Shown here: positions 9,501 to 16,818 of the stretch, in pieces
Position numbering within the stretch: the first letter of the stretch is position 1
How the letters are laid out: every line of letters starts with the position of its first letter
Assembly: GCA_965217095.1 (NCBI GenBank)
Contig: OZ244235.1
Location: 3,906,001-3,970,000, forward strand
Length of the DNA stretch: 64,000 nucleotides
Reading direction: 5' to 3'
Source of the DNA: CAYNZV01 sp965217095
GTDB lineage: Bacteria > Latescibacterota > UBA2968 > UBA8231
The notes under the pieces: model-generated
What the model saw: the letters and a program-made list of their open reading frames with translations, nothing else
Databases searched by the model: none
Told to the model about the DNA's origin: nothing
Position numbers and translations under genes: made by a program

Positions 9501-9892
9501 GTCATGATGTGGGCCAATTCGTGGGTGAACACGTTCTTGATCCAATCGTGACTGCCGCGCAGATCGGAGTCCAGATGGGTAGCCCAGATAAAAATGGTGT
9601 TCGCGTAGTAGTCGGCGGAGCCGTTTCCAAACATATCGGAGCTGTCGATCACGATGACGTGAATCGGCGAAAACTCGTCATAGTAGTTGTAGGCGGCCGC
9701 AAGAGACGCGAAAACCTCCTCGGAGACATCTGCTACTCTGCGGGCCGTGCCGCTAGCGCCACCCATATAGTGAATGCGAAAATGGTCAGTGACGATCGTT
9801 TGAATCTGCGCTTCAGTCGACTCCGGTTGGAGCCACGGCGCAAGAACCAACAGGGCGAGGATTCCGCGCGACCGCATATTGGCGAATTTCAA
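6515..9892 (-). CDS. HEXXH metallopeptidase / TolB-like propeller / outer-membrane barrel protein
   Basis: 1125 aa from the TTG at 9892. After a signal peptide (RSRGILALLVLAPWL) comes a zinc peptidase domain with FTHELAH (about 124-128) and a downstream WWSEGVAQF supplying the Glu ligand, as in peptidase MA-like enzymes. Residues of about 320-640 contain repeated FSPDGKKLAYLS / WSPDGNELVYV units, the PD40/WD40-like propeller of TolB. The last 400 residues are beta-strand rich and end in YYFGFNL, typical of an outer-membrane barrel with BamA-like features. The start is chosen because AAGGAAG lies 5 bases upstream and the promoter at 9925-9953 would start RNA near 9918, which excludes longer reading. 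It heads a five-gene minus-strand operon. Confidence 0.8.
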   Translation of the reverse strand: MKFANMRSRGILALLVLAPWLQPESTEAQIQTIVTDHFRIHYMGGASGTARRVADVSEEVFASLAAAYNYYDEFSPIHVIVIDSSDMFGNGSADYYANTIFIWATHLDSDLRGSHDWIKNVFTHELAHIMTLNMARKKWPFQFALLSVSRFDSNPDISFSLPLYHMNAPRWWSEGVAQFATNRLGYEDWDTHRDMLLRMAVLEDDLLSYEEMGTVQNRTGANYGEMVYNQGYALLTYISELYGPEKVEELTHHTGHLSFDPAIRSVLGISADQLYDDWKDFLKEQYSQQAEEVRGNTFFEGKALRPLNEGIREYYPAFSPDGKKLAYLSSEDWDYAITFLKIYDLKTGKKQTVRRNKRFGDFAADWVHTRSSWSPDGNELVYVRSNGGFNDLYVYDLSNKRERRISANLRAKDPQFSPDGEKIVFVRNEDGTNNLGLINSDGTGLKYLTNNNDATQYWGPQWSPDGKWLLFSIFRGEDRDIAMIRADSPPKPDKKTKRRARLTTVDRTDSLEVFPDTLAFPDPDTSGFRPMVASRFDERDPSWLTDGSGFVYSSDQTGIFNIYRYTMETGEVEQLTNVLGGAFTPTVSPDGKVVYASYHASNHDLFEFELGEYQRSQPLEFVAQRDFQSIFQGAELSDPFQAEYEIQRYGGRKTYRLIPLLNVGPTFVGDTFGLNQVSGGAWFSTGEMFGGQQFVARLTAGKNLREDTDFNTDLVLFAQRSLRPMVGNNRTFNPSFYAMYRRLEIDNLIKGNTVANDTIPVSTIFTPVDSTRSLLIPDVRQYVNELDSREDLFKSTYEQVALGIDVPLTRRQRLSFQYFRRDYRENWDLRRFRVQQQIFVVQDGVDITDQVDDIPLEQDTLLVDANSSQSFYDGLDFFSAHDISIGWTYQNWKPTADQAFYRQGREFSFLYRYSAPTVADSIAQQTSTNGVPLDAFGPAKKRFRVNEYVGMYSERIGLPFGNAVGFQMLGAYRNVKLKPGFIPDGGLFEGRFYWPLRYYLGGLNLMSGYPYFSQSGSKLMYGKVEYTFPLVSRLNLRFMNFTFAKLYGRLFAEVGAVGNFDKFRLGDFDGDDVIRDIGGEVRMQMFTFYRIPMFAFFQVARPLDRNQFADDGSIDKYRYYFGFNL

Positions 9893-9924
9893 CGGGACTT
9901 CCTTTGTTAGGGGTAGGTGGAGCA

Positions 9925-9953
9925 AAGATACTTGGCTGCCAGAATGGTGTCAA
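9925..9953 (-). promoter_or_regulatory. Sigma-70-type promoter for the metallopeptidase/propeller operon
   Basis: On the minus strand TTGACA (9953-9948) is followed by a 17-base spacer and TATCTT (9930-9925). RNA would start near 9918, 26 bases before the TTG start at 9892. A second TTGACA lies further upstream in the same orientation (about 9977-9972). The perfect -35 box and ideal spacing make this a good call without experiment. Confidence 0.7.
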
Positions 9954-10103
9954 TCAGCTAACTAGTACACCTGTCAACGGGATAGGACGCGGTGGACGGA
10001 AGTATGTTCCATCGAATTGCCGGCCTCGAGACTGCCACCGCCGCGGCCCTCCGGCCCACGGGATTCCGGCTCATCGACGTTTGAGGGGAGAATCAAGACC
10101 GAA

Positions 10104-11162
10104 TTGAACGACCCCTACATTCTTGCCGCTGCGGCGTTTGCCGTGACTCTGGGTTCGACCCCATTGGTGCGCCGGCTGGCGTGGAAACTGAACCTGCTCG
10201 ATCGGCCGACAGACGGTCCTCATAAGTCGCACCTGGAAGTGATTCCGTACGGGGGTGGGGTCGCCATCGCGTGCGGATTGCTGGCTTCAGGGGTCGTCGT
10301 TCCCTTTGCCGAAGCCGTTGGTTCCGTGGTTGTCGCCGGCCTTTTCATCATGATCCTTGGTTTGGTGGACGATTGGCGCGGCAGCCCGCCGCTTATCCGG
10401 CTACTGCTGCAACTGCTCGTTGCCGCGGGCATCAGCTTCCTGGTCCCGGCGTGCAGATTCCCCCTCGCGGAGTCGATTCTGCCCGTTCAGGTGGCTGCCA
10501 CGGCTCTGTTCATCACGGCGGTGACAAACGCGTTCAACTTCCTCGACAATATGGATGGCCTGGCCGCCGGATTGGGTTCAATTGTTCTTCTTTTCCTCGG
10601 GATCTATGCTGTGGAAATCGGCTACGATTCCCTCGCATCCTTGTGTGTGGGACTCGCCGCGGCGCTGGCAGGGTTCCTCGTCTTCAACTTTCCCCCCGCA
10701 AAAATCTTCATGGGTGATGCGGGTGGCCTGTTTATCGGGTTTGTCGTCGGCACTACCACCGTCGCCCTGATCCGGCAGGCCCACCTTGAACCGGCGATCG
10801 AGTTCGAGTTTCTGCACCTGACTCCGCTGCTAACCCTGACGGTGCCGTTCTACGACTTCGTCTCGGTGATCGCGATTCGGCTGTGGCATCGCAGTTTCCC
10901 CTGGATCGGCGATCACAACCACGTCAGCCATCGTCTGGTACGTTGTGGGACGTCCCGCCGAACCGCCGTTTTAACGATATACGGTTTCGCCGCTCTCACC
11001 TCCCTCCCGATTCTTTTCGTCGGAACCGATCCCTATTCCGCGCAGTGGATCCTGCTGGGGTTGGCCCCCGGGTTGGCGGTCTCGATCGCTGCGGTCGAAA
11101 TCAGCTGCACACAGCTGCGCCGTCGATCTGGAGATATCCGCTCGGAAGGAGAAACGCAGTGA
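10104..11162 (+). CDS. MraY/WecA-family undecaprenyl-phosphate sugar-1-phosphate transferase
   Basis: 352 aa from TTG 10104; the open frame runs back to 10017. About ten membrane segments. Family motifs are present: DRP.DGPHKSHL...PYGGG, the catalytic NFLDNMDGLAAG loop, FPPAKIFMGDAGG, and the His loop GDHNHVSHRLV. These enzymes transfer a UDP-sugar phosphate to undecaprenyl phosphate to begin O-antigen, teichoic or capsule-type glycans. The His loop favours WecA-like enzymes over MraY, but the sugar is unknown. GAGGGGAG at 10083-10090 is the only ribosome site and is somewhat far (13 bases) from 10104, so the start is uncertain. It overlaps the next gene by 4 bases. Confidence 0.85.
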   Translation: MNDPYILAAAAFAVTLGSTPLVRRLAWKLNLLDRPTDGPHKSHLEVIPYGGGVAIACGLLASGVVVPFAEAVGSVVVAGLFIMILGLVDDWRGSPPLIRLLLQLLVAAGISFLVPACRFPLAESILPVQVAATALFITAVTNAFNFLDNMDGLAAGLGSIVLLFLGIYAVEIGYDSLASLCVGLAAALAGFLVFNFPPAKIFMGDAGGLFIGFVVGTTTVALIRQAHLEPAIEFEFLHLTPLLTLTVPFYDFVSVIAIRLWHRSFPWIGDHNHVSHRLVRCGTSRRTAVLTIYGFAALTSLPILFVGTDPYSAQWILLGLAPGLAVSIAAVEISCTQLRRRSGDIRSEGETQ

Positions 11163-11821
11163 GATTGGGCGGCGGTTACGTCGATTCCACCTTCGAACCG
11201 GATCCGACGGTAGCCGCAGTATTAGAGGCCGCAGTTCCGGGAGCAGCTAGCGCGTTGCTAGTGGTGCTCGCAGGACCTCCGGCTGCGGGCAAGAGCGCGG
11301 TTGCCCATAGGTTGCTCGAGCTAGTGCCCAACAGCGTCACAATCGAGAAAGACGCCGCTGCGGCCGGGTTCATTATAGAGGCCAGCCGGGTAGCCTGTCG
11401 ATCGGAAGAATCCGCCTATGGATCGGAGGAGTATTGGGCTCGGTTGCGCCCGCTGGAGTACGGCGGCGCCACCGCTCAAGCCTGCCAGAACCTCGTCGGG
11501 CGCCGCGTCGTGTTGCTCGTCGGGGGGTGGGGTCCCGAGCTGGCGGTGGAAGAACTGTGGCCACAACTGGCCACCAACATCGCGCCCGCGTCGATGCTCG
11601 TTGTCCATCTGAACGCCCCCGACCTGGAGATATGGCGCCAACGTTTGGCTTCCCGCGGCTCGCGATCAGACTCGCCCTGGTTCGAGAATTTCGCCCGCAA
11701 GACAACCGCATCGGTCGTGTGGTCCGGGGCGCGAGCAATCGATACGAACCGACCACTATCCCAGGTGGTCGAGGCCGTCATCGAGGCGATTGCCGATCTT
11801 CACGGCCGCTCCAATTCTTAG
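11159..11821 (+). CDS. P-loop kinase (zeta-toxin/AAA_33-like), function unknown
   Basis: 220 aa from a GTG at 11159 that overlaps the preceding stop as GTGA, with AAGGAGA 7 bases upstream. The Walker A motif is AGPPAAGKSA (about residues 38-47). A VTIEKDAAAAGF segment resembles the substrate loop of nucleotide or zeta-toxin kinases, and later MLVVHLNAPDLEIWRQRL fits the strand and lid helix of that fold. Close linkage to the WecA-like transferase suggests that it phosphorylates a sugar or sugar nucleotide for the same pathway, but this is inference. No antitoxin-like gene is beside it. Confidence 0.6.
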   Translation: MRLGGGYVDSTFEPDPTVAAVLEAAVPGAASALLVVLAGPPAAGKSAVAHRLLELVPNSVTIEKDAAAAGFIIEASRVACRSEESAYGSEEYWARLRPLEYGGATAQACQNLVGRRVVLLVGGWGPELAVEELWPQLATNIAPASMLVVHLNAPDLEIWRQRLASRGSRSDSPWFENFARKTTASVVWSGARAIDTNRPLSQVVEAVIEAIADLHGRSNS

Positions 11822-11867
11822 ATCCCCGGCGGATCAGCCGTCAACTCGCAGTGCCGCCGAAAAGTTG

Positions 11868-11895
11868 TTGACATTCGATCCGTCATAAATAACTT
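11868..11895 (+). promoter_or_regulatory. Possible promoter of the nucleoside transporter gene
   Basis: TTGACA (11868-11873), 16 bases, then TAACTT (11890-11895), in an AT-rich stretch before the GTG at 11947. The -35 is perfect but the -10 matches only at three positions, so the call is moderate. Confidence 0.45.
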
Positions 11896-11946
11896 ATTTG
11901 GCTTCATTTTATAGCAATCTGGGCGTATTCGAAACAGGGAGTTCGG

Positions 11947-13206
11947 GTGGCGTTTTTCCACAGTTTGTTGGGATATTGCGCACTTCTGAGCATCGCGTGG
12001 GCGCTGGGTAATCGCTCGCGCGCGGTTCCCTGGCGAACCGTCGGGGTTGCCACTCTTCTGCAGCTAGCCGTGGCCGGAATCCTGCTCCAATCCGGGATTC
12101 GACAACCGATCTTTGCGGCGGTGGGGCGACTAGTGGCGCTGCTCAGAGAAACGGCTCTGAAAGCGAACGAATCCCTGCTCTTCGGCGGTGTCACGAACCC
12201 GCAGTTCACCCAGAAGTACGGTCCGGTCGTGGCGCTTGAGATTGCCGGCATCCTCATCTTCGTCGCTTCGTTGTCGAGGATACTGTATCACTACCGAATC
12301 CTGCCTTGGGTCATTTCTACTCTCAGCCGCTTTATGCACCGAACCCTAGGTATTTCGTCGGCGGAAAGCGTCGCCGTTGCCGGCAACGTGATTCTCGGCA
12401 TGACCGAAGCCCCGCTGCTGGTACGACCTTTCGTCGAACGGCTGACCGAAAGTGAGTTGTTCTGTCTGATGGTCGCCGGCATGGCGACCATTGCGGGCAC
12501 AGTGATGGTAATCTACTCCACCATCCTCTCTGCCGCCCATCCGGAAATCGCCGGACACCTGTTCACCGCCTCCCTCATCAGTGCCCCCGCCGCGATAGCG
12601 GTCGCGAAGCTGATGAAGCCGGAAAAAGAGCGACCGGCAACCGCAGAAACGACGGTCGATCTTCCCCGCGAAGACACGCGCAACGGCTTGGAAGCCGCTG
12701 CCCGCGGCGCATCGGAGGGTTTGCAGCTGGTGCTGAATATCGTGGCGATGCTAATCGCCTTTATAGGGCTCGTCGCGTTGGCCAATCACATCGTGGGATG
12801 GCTGGATCACCTCATCAACGGTGCCAGCGCTTGTGGTTGGAGCTTGCAAACGGCCGCCGGTTACCTCTTTCGGCCCGTGGTCTGGTTGATGGGCGTTCCG
12901 TGGCACGAGACCTTTGTGGTGGGACAGCTGATGGGTCTGAAAACCGTGCTGAATGAATTTGTCGCCTATCTGGAGCTGGCTGCCGTCATGCAGGGAGGAC
13001 AGCCTCTCGAGGAACGGACCTTTATCATCACCTCATACGCGCTGTGCGGCTTTGCCAATTTCGGTTCGGTGGGCATCATGATCGGCGGCATTGGCGGAAT
13101 CGCTCCTACACGGCGGACCGATCTGGCCCGGTTTGGCCTCCCCTCTCTGGTAGCGGGCACCCTGGCTACCATGCTCACCGGCTGTGCGATTGGATTTTTC
13201 CTCTGA
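11947..13206 (+). CDS. CNT-family concentrative nucleoside transporter (NupC-like)
   Basis: 419 aa, GTG start with CAGGGA upstream. It has about eight to ten membrane helices. The family motifs are visible: ANESLLFGG in the gate region, a MTEAPLLVRPF hairpin (the G.TE.P motif), and GLKTVLNEFVAYLEL, matching G.K...NEFVAY. GFANFGSVGIMIGGIG near the end is also typical. CNT proteins import nucleosides with Na+ or H+. The ion and the nucleoside range cannot be fixed from sequence by eye. It is monocistronic or leads the short 88-aa gene 111 bases downstream. Confidence 0.92.
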   Translation: MAFFHSLLGYCALLSIAWALGNRSRAVPWRTVGVATLLQLAVAGILLQSGIRQPIFAAVGRLVALLRETALKANESLLFGGVTNPQFTQKYGPVVALEIAGILIFVASLSRILYHYRILPWVISTLSRFMHRTLGISSAESVAVAGNVILGMTEAPLLVRPFVERLTESELFCLMVAGMATIAGTVMVIYSTILSAAHPEIAGHLFTASLISAPAAIAVAKLMKPEKERPATAETTVDLPREDTRNGLEAAARGASEGLQLVLNIVAMLIAFIGLVALANHIVGWLDHLINGASACGWSLQTAAGYLFRPVVWLMGVPWHETFVVGQLMGLKTVLNEFVAYLELAAVMQGGQPLEERTFIITSYALCGFANFGSVGIMIGGIGGIAPTRRTDLARFGLPSLVAGTLATMLTGCAIGFFL

Positions 13207-13317
13207 ATACGAAAAAAATGGCAAAAACCCGATTTCCGGGATCGTGCAACAGGGGTCAATCGTCTATATTATTAAGTATAATCGACCATATCTATACTGC
13301 GACACTGTGTTCAAAGG

Positions 13318-13584
13318 ATGATTCAGTCTACTATGTCAAAGGAACGAAAAACCTCCTACCGCTCGCAATTTGACGGTCATCGTCGCCTGGCCGCCGCCGT
13401 GATACTACAAGCAGTCAAAGATTTCTGCGGTTCAGCCAGCGATCCGGAAAAAGAGGCCGCAGTCGAGTTTCTCGAGGGAGACATGTGGCCGTTTTCCGAC
13501 GTGCTCGATCTTCCCACAGACGGCACCGCTCTGCGCGATTACATCAGGCAACTCCGCAAAATCGCACCGGAACCCAGCGGATAA
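13318..13584 (+). CDS. Small hypothetical protein, 88 aa
   Basis: The first ATG is at 13318; a second in-frame ATG at 13333 begins MSKERKTSYRSQFDGHRRLA and may be the true start, since AAAGGA at 13312-13317 overlaps the spacing needed for the first. The last half (FLEGDMWPFSDVLDLP...ALRDYIRQLRK) resembles a short domain seen in many uncharacterised proteins, with an aromatic-Phe-Ser core followed by a helical region. A TATAAT at 13277-13282 lies upstream without a good -35. The gene is convergent with the tRNA. The function is unknown. Confidence 0.55.
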   Translation: MIQSTMSKERKTSYRSQFDGHRRLAAAVILQAVKDFCGSASDPEKEAAVEFLEGDMWPFSDVLDLPTDGTALRDYIRQLRKIAPEPSG

Positions 13585-13706
13585 CCGTACGCGGGTCGAC
13601 CCCTCCAGGCTGAGGAATCCCAGCCGCATTTTGCCCGCTGTGGGACTCTTGATCGAGGCACAAAAAAAGGTCCCAAGCACGCGCCTGAAACCGCTTTTCG
13701 GTGGAA

Positions 13707-13782
13707 TGGTGCGCCCACTAGGACTCGAACCTAGGACCCGCTGATTAAGAGTCAGCCGCTCTACCAACTGAGCTATAGGCGC
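13707..13782 (-). tRNA. tRNA-Lys (anticodon CTT)
   Basis: The minus strand folds into a full cloverleaf. Acceptor GCGCCTA pairs with TGGGCGC (one G-T pair); the D arm is GCTC AGTTGGTA GAGC; the anticodon arm is GCTGA CTCTTAA TCAGC with anticodon CTT, reading AAG; there is a 5-base variable loop; and the T arm is CTAGG TTCGAGT CCTAG. The CCA end is encoded (13709-13707). It stands alone and has its own promoter at 13800-13828. Confidence 0.97.
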
Positions 13783-13799
13783 CCTTCCAAAGTGACGAG

Positions 13800-13828
13800 A
13801 AAGTAGCGGGGGGTATGGCGATTGTCAA
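13800..13828 (-). promoter_or_regulatory. Promoter of tRNA-Lys
   Basis: On the minus strand TTGACA (13828-13823), 17 bases, TACTTT (13805-13800). The predicted start is about 10-12 bases before the mature 5' end at 13782, as usual for a short tRNA leader. Confidence 0.65.
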
Positions 13829-13874
13829 GGAATGCAGCGGCACACGAGGTTGGTGGCGACACGCTGTCATTTGC

Positions 13875-13903
13875 TTGACATTTGGGAATGCGTAACGTAG
13901 AAT
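13875..13903 (+). promoter_or_regulatory. Strong sigma-70-type promoter of the TPR-efp-gcvH unit
   Basis: TTGACA (13875-13880), 17-base spacer, TAGAAT (13898-13903), 38 bases before the ATG at 13942. The -35 is perfect and the -10 differs at one position from TATAAT. Confidence 0.75.
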
Positions 13904-13941
13904 AGCGGGCGGCGGCGGTTTCTTTCAAACTCCTCAAGAAT

Positions 13942-15663
13942 ATGGCGTTAGGTGTTGCAAAGCTGGAAAAGGCGTATCGCCGAAACCCACAGGCTCCTCT
14001 CTTTGCCCACCTGGCCGAGATTTACCTGAAAAAGGGGGATGTCCCGCGCGCGTTGACACTCTGTTTGTCGGGCTGCAAGCTATTTCCGGATTACCCAACT
14101 GGTCATTTGATTCTGAGCCGCTGCTACGAAGTCCAGGGGGATCTAGAAGATGCCCGAAAAGCGCTGCTCCGCGGGCTCCTTCTCGATCCGGTGAACCCCT
14201 CCGGCTTCGGACGCCTGGCGCGTTCATGTCGCCAGCTTGGCGATCTGCCGATGGCGCTGAAAAGCATGCAGAAAGCCGCCAACCTCGACGCTTTCAGCGA
14301 GACGGCACAAGAAGAGGTTGAGACACTTGAGGAAGAGTTGCGTAACCGCGGCGACGACAACGGTAGCGTTGTCGAGACCGTCAAAGAGGAAACCGTAACA
14401 ACCCCGTTGGCGCCTGTATCGAACCCCGATCAGAATTCCGTGTTGGGTTCGACAAACGTCGCGGTTGAGATGGAGACACCCTCCCTTGTGGAGGAGGAGT
14501 CAGGCGCGGTTTCGCGGCCGGAAGGCCAATCTCAGAGCGATGAGCCGACGCGGGACGAGCCGTTCGCGCATGTTTTCGACGCACCCGATTCAGAAACGGC
14601 ATCCAGCCAACCGGACGACGACCCGGCCAAATCGATGAAATCCGCCGACGAGATTCAAGACGACATCGACGCGTTCTTCGACACGATGGGTGCTGGATCG
14701 GCGGCTCCGCAAGAGACGGGCGCGCCAGACGCTGCCGACTCCTCGTCGGGTGAGGATCGTCAAGACTTGGATTTCGCCGGCACTACGGAACCACCTACGA
14801 GCCCGGAGGCGGTCGCGCAAGAATCACCTCCCGATCTAGTGTCGCTATCGCTGGAACCGACAGATTCCTCTTCATCCCCGCCGGATCCGGCAAGCTTGGA
14901 AGGTTCTGAAACGCTCGCAACTCTTATGGCCCCCACTGGTGCCGCAGACGAGAAACCTCCAGCGACGACGCCCGACGCAGATGCGCAATCACCCACCGAT
15001 CTTTCTCCATCTTCCATTGATGACCCTGGGAACGATCTCCTCGCTCTCTCGGTGCCACCCGATGAAAACCTCGCATCGCCCACGCCGGAAGAGGAACAGA
15101 TCGGCGGGGAAGATCGGGGAACCGATGAGCTCTCGGCTGCGGGACAGGGCGATCAGATGGTGGACAGTTTCATCACCCTCAGCGACGAGTCGTCTAGCGA
15201 GCTTCTCCCGTTGAGCACGGCATCGGAAGCGGTTGATTTACCGCCAGACCCCATGCTTTTTATTGATAACAACTCAACCCGGCCTCCCGAAAGCCGCGTC
15301 GCAGATCTCGACGGCACCGCTCCCGCCCCGGGCAGCCCGGCGGATGAAAGCGAGGATATAGTTCTCGAAGGGGAAGAGTCCGATGATAGTGAAATTGCCA
15401 GCTTGGCGCCCGGGGAAGATCGCGAGGTGACCCGCCTTTTTCAGGAGATAGATGAGCACGGATCCGAGCCATCGGACAGCGGCGGGCAGGAGACCTCGGG
15501 CGAACCGGCGCAAAACGAAGGCAGCATTGCCACCGCGACCCTTGCCGCGATCTACCTACACCAAGGGCTTGTCGAGCAAGCCATCCAAGTCTACAAACGG
15601 CTTCTCGAAGCGGAACCGGAGAACGCTGAATTCAGGCGCAAGATTCAAGAACTGAACGGATAG
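13942..15663 (+). CDS. TPR protein with long acidic low-complexity linker
   Basis: 573 aa. Residues 1 to about 130 form TPRs (LEKAYRRNPQAPLFAHLAEI, LILSRCYEVQGDLEDARKAL, RLARSCRQLGDLPMALKSM). Residues of about 135-520 are low complexity, rich in Glu, Asp, Ser and Pro, and probably disordered. The final 45 residues form another TPR (LAAIYLHQGLVEQAIQVYKR). No signal peptide or membrane segment is seen, so it is probably cytoplasmic. It could link two partner proteins over a long flexible span. It lies 21 bases before efp, but no functional tie to EF-P is known to me. Confidence 0.75.
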   Translation: MALGVAKLEKAYRRNPQAPLFAHLAEIYLKKGDVPRALTLCLSGCKLFPDYPTGHLILSRCYEVQGDLEDARKALLRGLLLDPVNPSGFGRLARSCRQLGDLPMALKSMQKAANLDAFSETAQEEVETLEEELRNRGDDNGSVVETVKEETVTTPLAPVSNPDQNSVLGSTNVAVEMETPSLVEEESGAVSRPEGQSQSDEPTRDEPFAHVFDAPDSETASSQPDDDPAKSMKSADEIQDDIDAFFDTMGAGSAAPQETGAPDAADSSSGEDRQDLDFAGTTEPPTSPEAVAQESPPDLVSLSLEPTDSSSSPPDPASLEGSETLATLMAPTGAADEKPPATTPDADAQSPTDLSPSSIDDPGNDLLALSVPPDENLASPTPEEEQIGGEDRGTDELSAAGQGDQMVDSFITLSDESSSELLPLSTASEAVDLPPDPMLFIDNNSTRPPESRVADLDGTAPAPGSPADESEDIVLEGEESDDSEIASLAPGEDREVTRLFQEIDEHGSEPSDSGGQETSGEPAQNEGSIATATLAAIYLHQGLVEQAIQVYKRLLEAEPENAEFRRKIQELNG

Positions 15664-15684
15664 CGACGGAAATACCAAACGACG

Positions 15685-16242
15685 ATGGCCGACACGACGG
15701 ATTTTAGAAACGGTTACACACTAAAGATAGACGGCTCGCTTTTCTCGATCGTCGAATTCCAGCATGTCAAACCCGGCAAAGGGGTGGCGTTCGTACGCAC
15801 GAAGCTGAAGAATCTACGATCCGGCTCCGTCATCGAGCGGACCTTTCGCTCTGGCGACAAGGTGGACGGGGTGCGCGTGGAGAAACGGGACATGCAGTAC
15901 CTGTATGTCGAAGGTGATCTGTTCCATTTCATGGACAACGAGTCGTACGAGCAGCTGGCGGTGGAACGGGGTTTGATCGGCACCACTGCACAGTTGCTCA
16001 AGGAAAGTGATCATGCCTTTGTCCTGATGGCAGAAAGCAAGCCGATTGGCGTGGAACTCCCCAACTTCGTTCAGTTGGAGGTGGTTCATACGGAACCGGG
16101 CGTCAAGGGTGACACGGCCACAGGTGCGGTAAAGCCGGCCACGTTGGAGACAGGTGCGATCGTGAACGTTCCCTTGTTCGTCAACCAGGGCGACGTTCTG
16201 AAAGTGGATACGCGAACCGGCGAATACGTCGAGCGCAGCTGA
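15685..16242 (+). CDS. efp: Translation elongation factor P
   Basis: 185 aa, the usual length. It shows the N-terminal KOW-like domain with the loop HVKPGKGVAFVRTKLKNL, whose Lys in PGKG is the modified position in the Lys-type EF-P, then LYVEGDLFHFMDNESYEQL and a C-terminal OB domain ending in DTRTGEYVERS. EF-P relieves ribosome stalling at proline runs. No modifying enzyme (epmA, epmB or earP) is in the window; the Lys-type loop argues against EarP-type rhamnosylation. Confidence 0.97.
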   Translation: MADTTDFRNGYTLKIDGSLFSIVEFQHVKPGKGVAFVRTKLKNLRSGSVIERTFRSGDKVDGVRVEKRDMQYLYVEGDLFHFMDNESYEQLAVERGLIGTTAQLLKESDHAFVLMAESKPIGVELPNFVQLEVVHTEPGVKGDTATGAVKPATLETGAIVNVPLFVNQGDVLKVDTRTGEYVERS

Positions 16243-16261
16243 TGTCCCACCAGAGGAGCAG

Positions 16262-16654
16262 ATGAGCGATACGAACATCCCAGAGAATCTCTCCTACACC
16301 GAGGAACACGAATGGGTCTCACAGGACAGCGAGATCTGTACGGTGGGGATCACCGATTACGCCCAATCCGAGCTTGGAGACATCGTTTTTGTCGAATTGC
16401 CGGAGGTGGGAGAATCCGTGAAGCAGGGCCAACCGTTCGGGACCATAGAAGCGGTCAAGACGGTCTCCGACCTCTTCGCACCGGTCTCCGGCGAAGTGGT
16501 GGAGATCAATCAAAGCCTGGAGGAGAGTGCCGAACAGATCAACAACGATCCGTATGCCGATGGGTGGATCATAAAGCTACGCATGGAAGACCAACGTGAC
16601 CTGGCTCAGTTGCTGAGTCCCAAGGACTACGCGGACGTGCTTTCAAACGTCTGA
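16262..16654 (+). CDS. gcvH: Glycine cleavage system H protein
   Basis: 130 aa with GAGGAGC upstream of the ATG. The lipoyl-carrying hairpin is clear: LGDIVFVELPEVGESV, then FGTIEAVKTVSDLFAPVSGEV with the lipoylated Lys in EAVKT, and the family end DPYADGWIIKLRM. H protein shuttles the aminomethyl group between GcvP and GcvT. Here it stands without gcvT or gcvP, after efp; such isolated gcvH genes sometimes serve lipoate relay instead. The partners may lie elsewhere in the genome. Confidence 0.95.
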   Translation: MSDTNIPENLSYTEEHEWVSQDSEICTVGITDYAQSELGDIVFVELPEVGESVKQGQPFGTIEAVKTVSDLFAPVSGEVVEINQSLEESAEQINNDPYADGWIIKLRMEDQRDLAQLLSPKDYADVLSNV

Positions 16655-16741
16655 AATCGGCACCCCTCACACCTGTATTCCGCGTCCGTTCCACCCTCCT
16701 TTTCCCTCTGCGAAACACCTTTTCAGCATCCCTGACACTCC

Positions 16742-16770
16742 TTGCCTTCGGACATTAAGTACTCTAATAT
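16742..16770 (+). promoter_or_regulatory. Promoter before the HNH-scp operon
   Basis: TTGCCT (16742-16747), 17 bases, TAATAT (16765-16770), in an AT-rich stretch of an otherwise C-rich gap. RNA would start near 16777, about 40 bases before the ATG at 16819. Confidence 0.6.
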
Positions 16771-16818
16771 ATTTGGTTTATACCATGATGAAACCAACGC
16801 AACCTGCCCGAATTTCCG

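Noticed and set aside
13590..13706. Terminator for tRNA-Lys or the 88-aa gene
   Set aside because: There are short stems (for example ACCG-CTTTT-CGGT) and a T run on the minus strand, but no stem directly before a T run, so no terminator is called.
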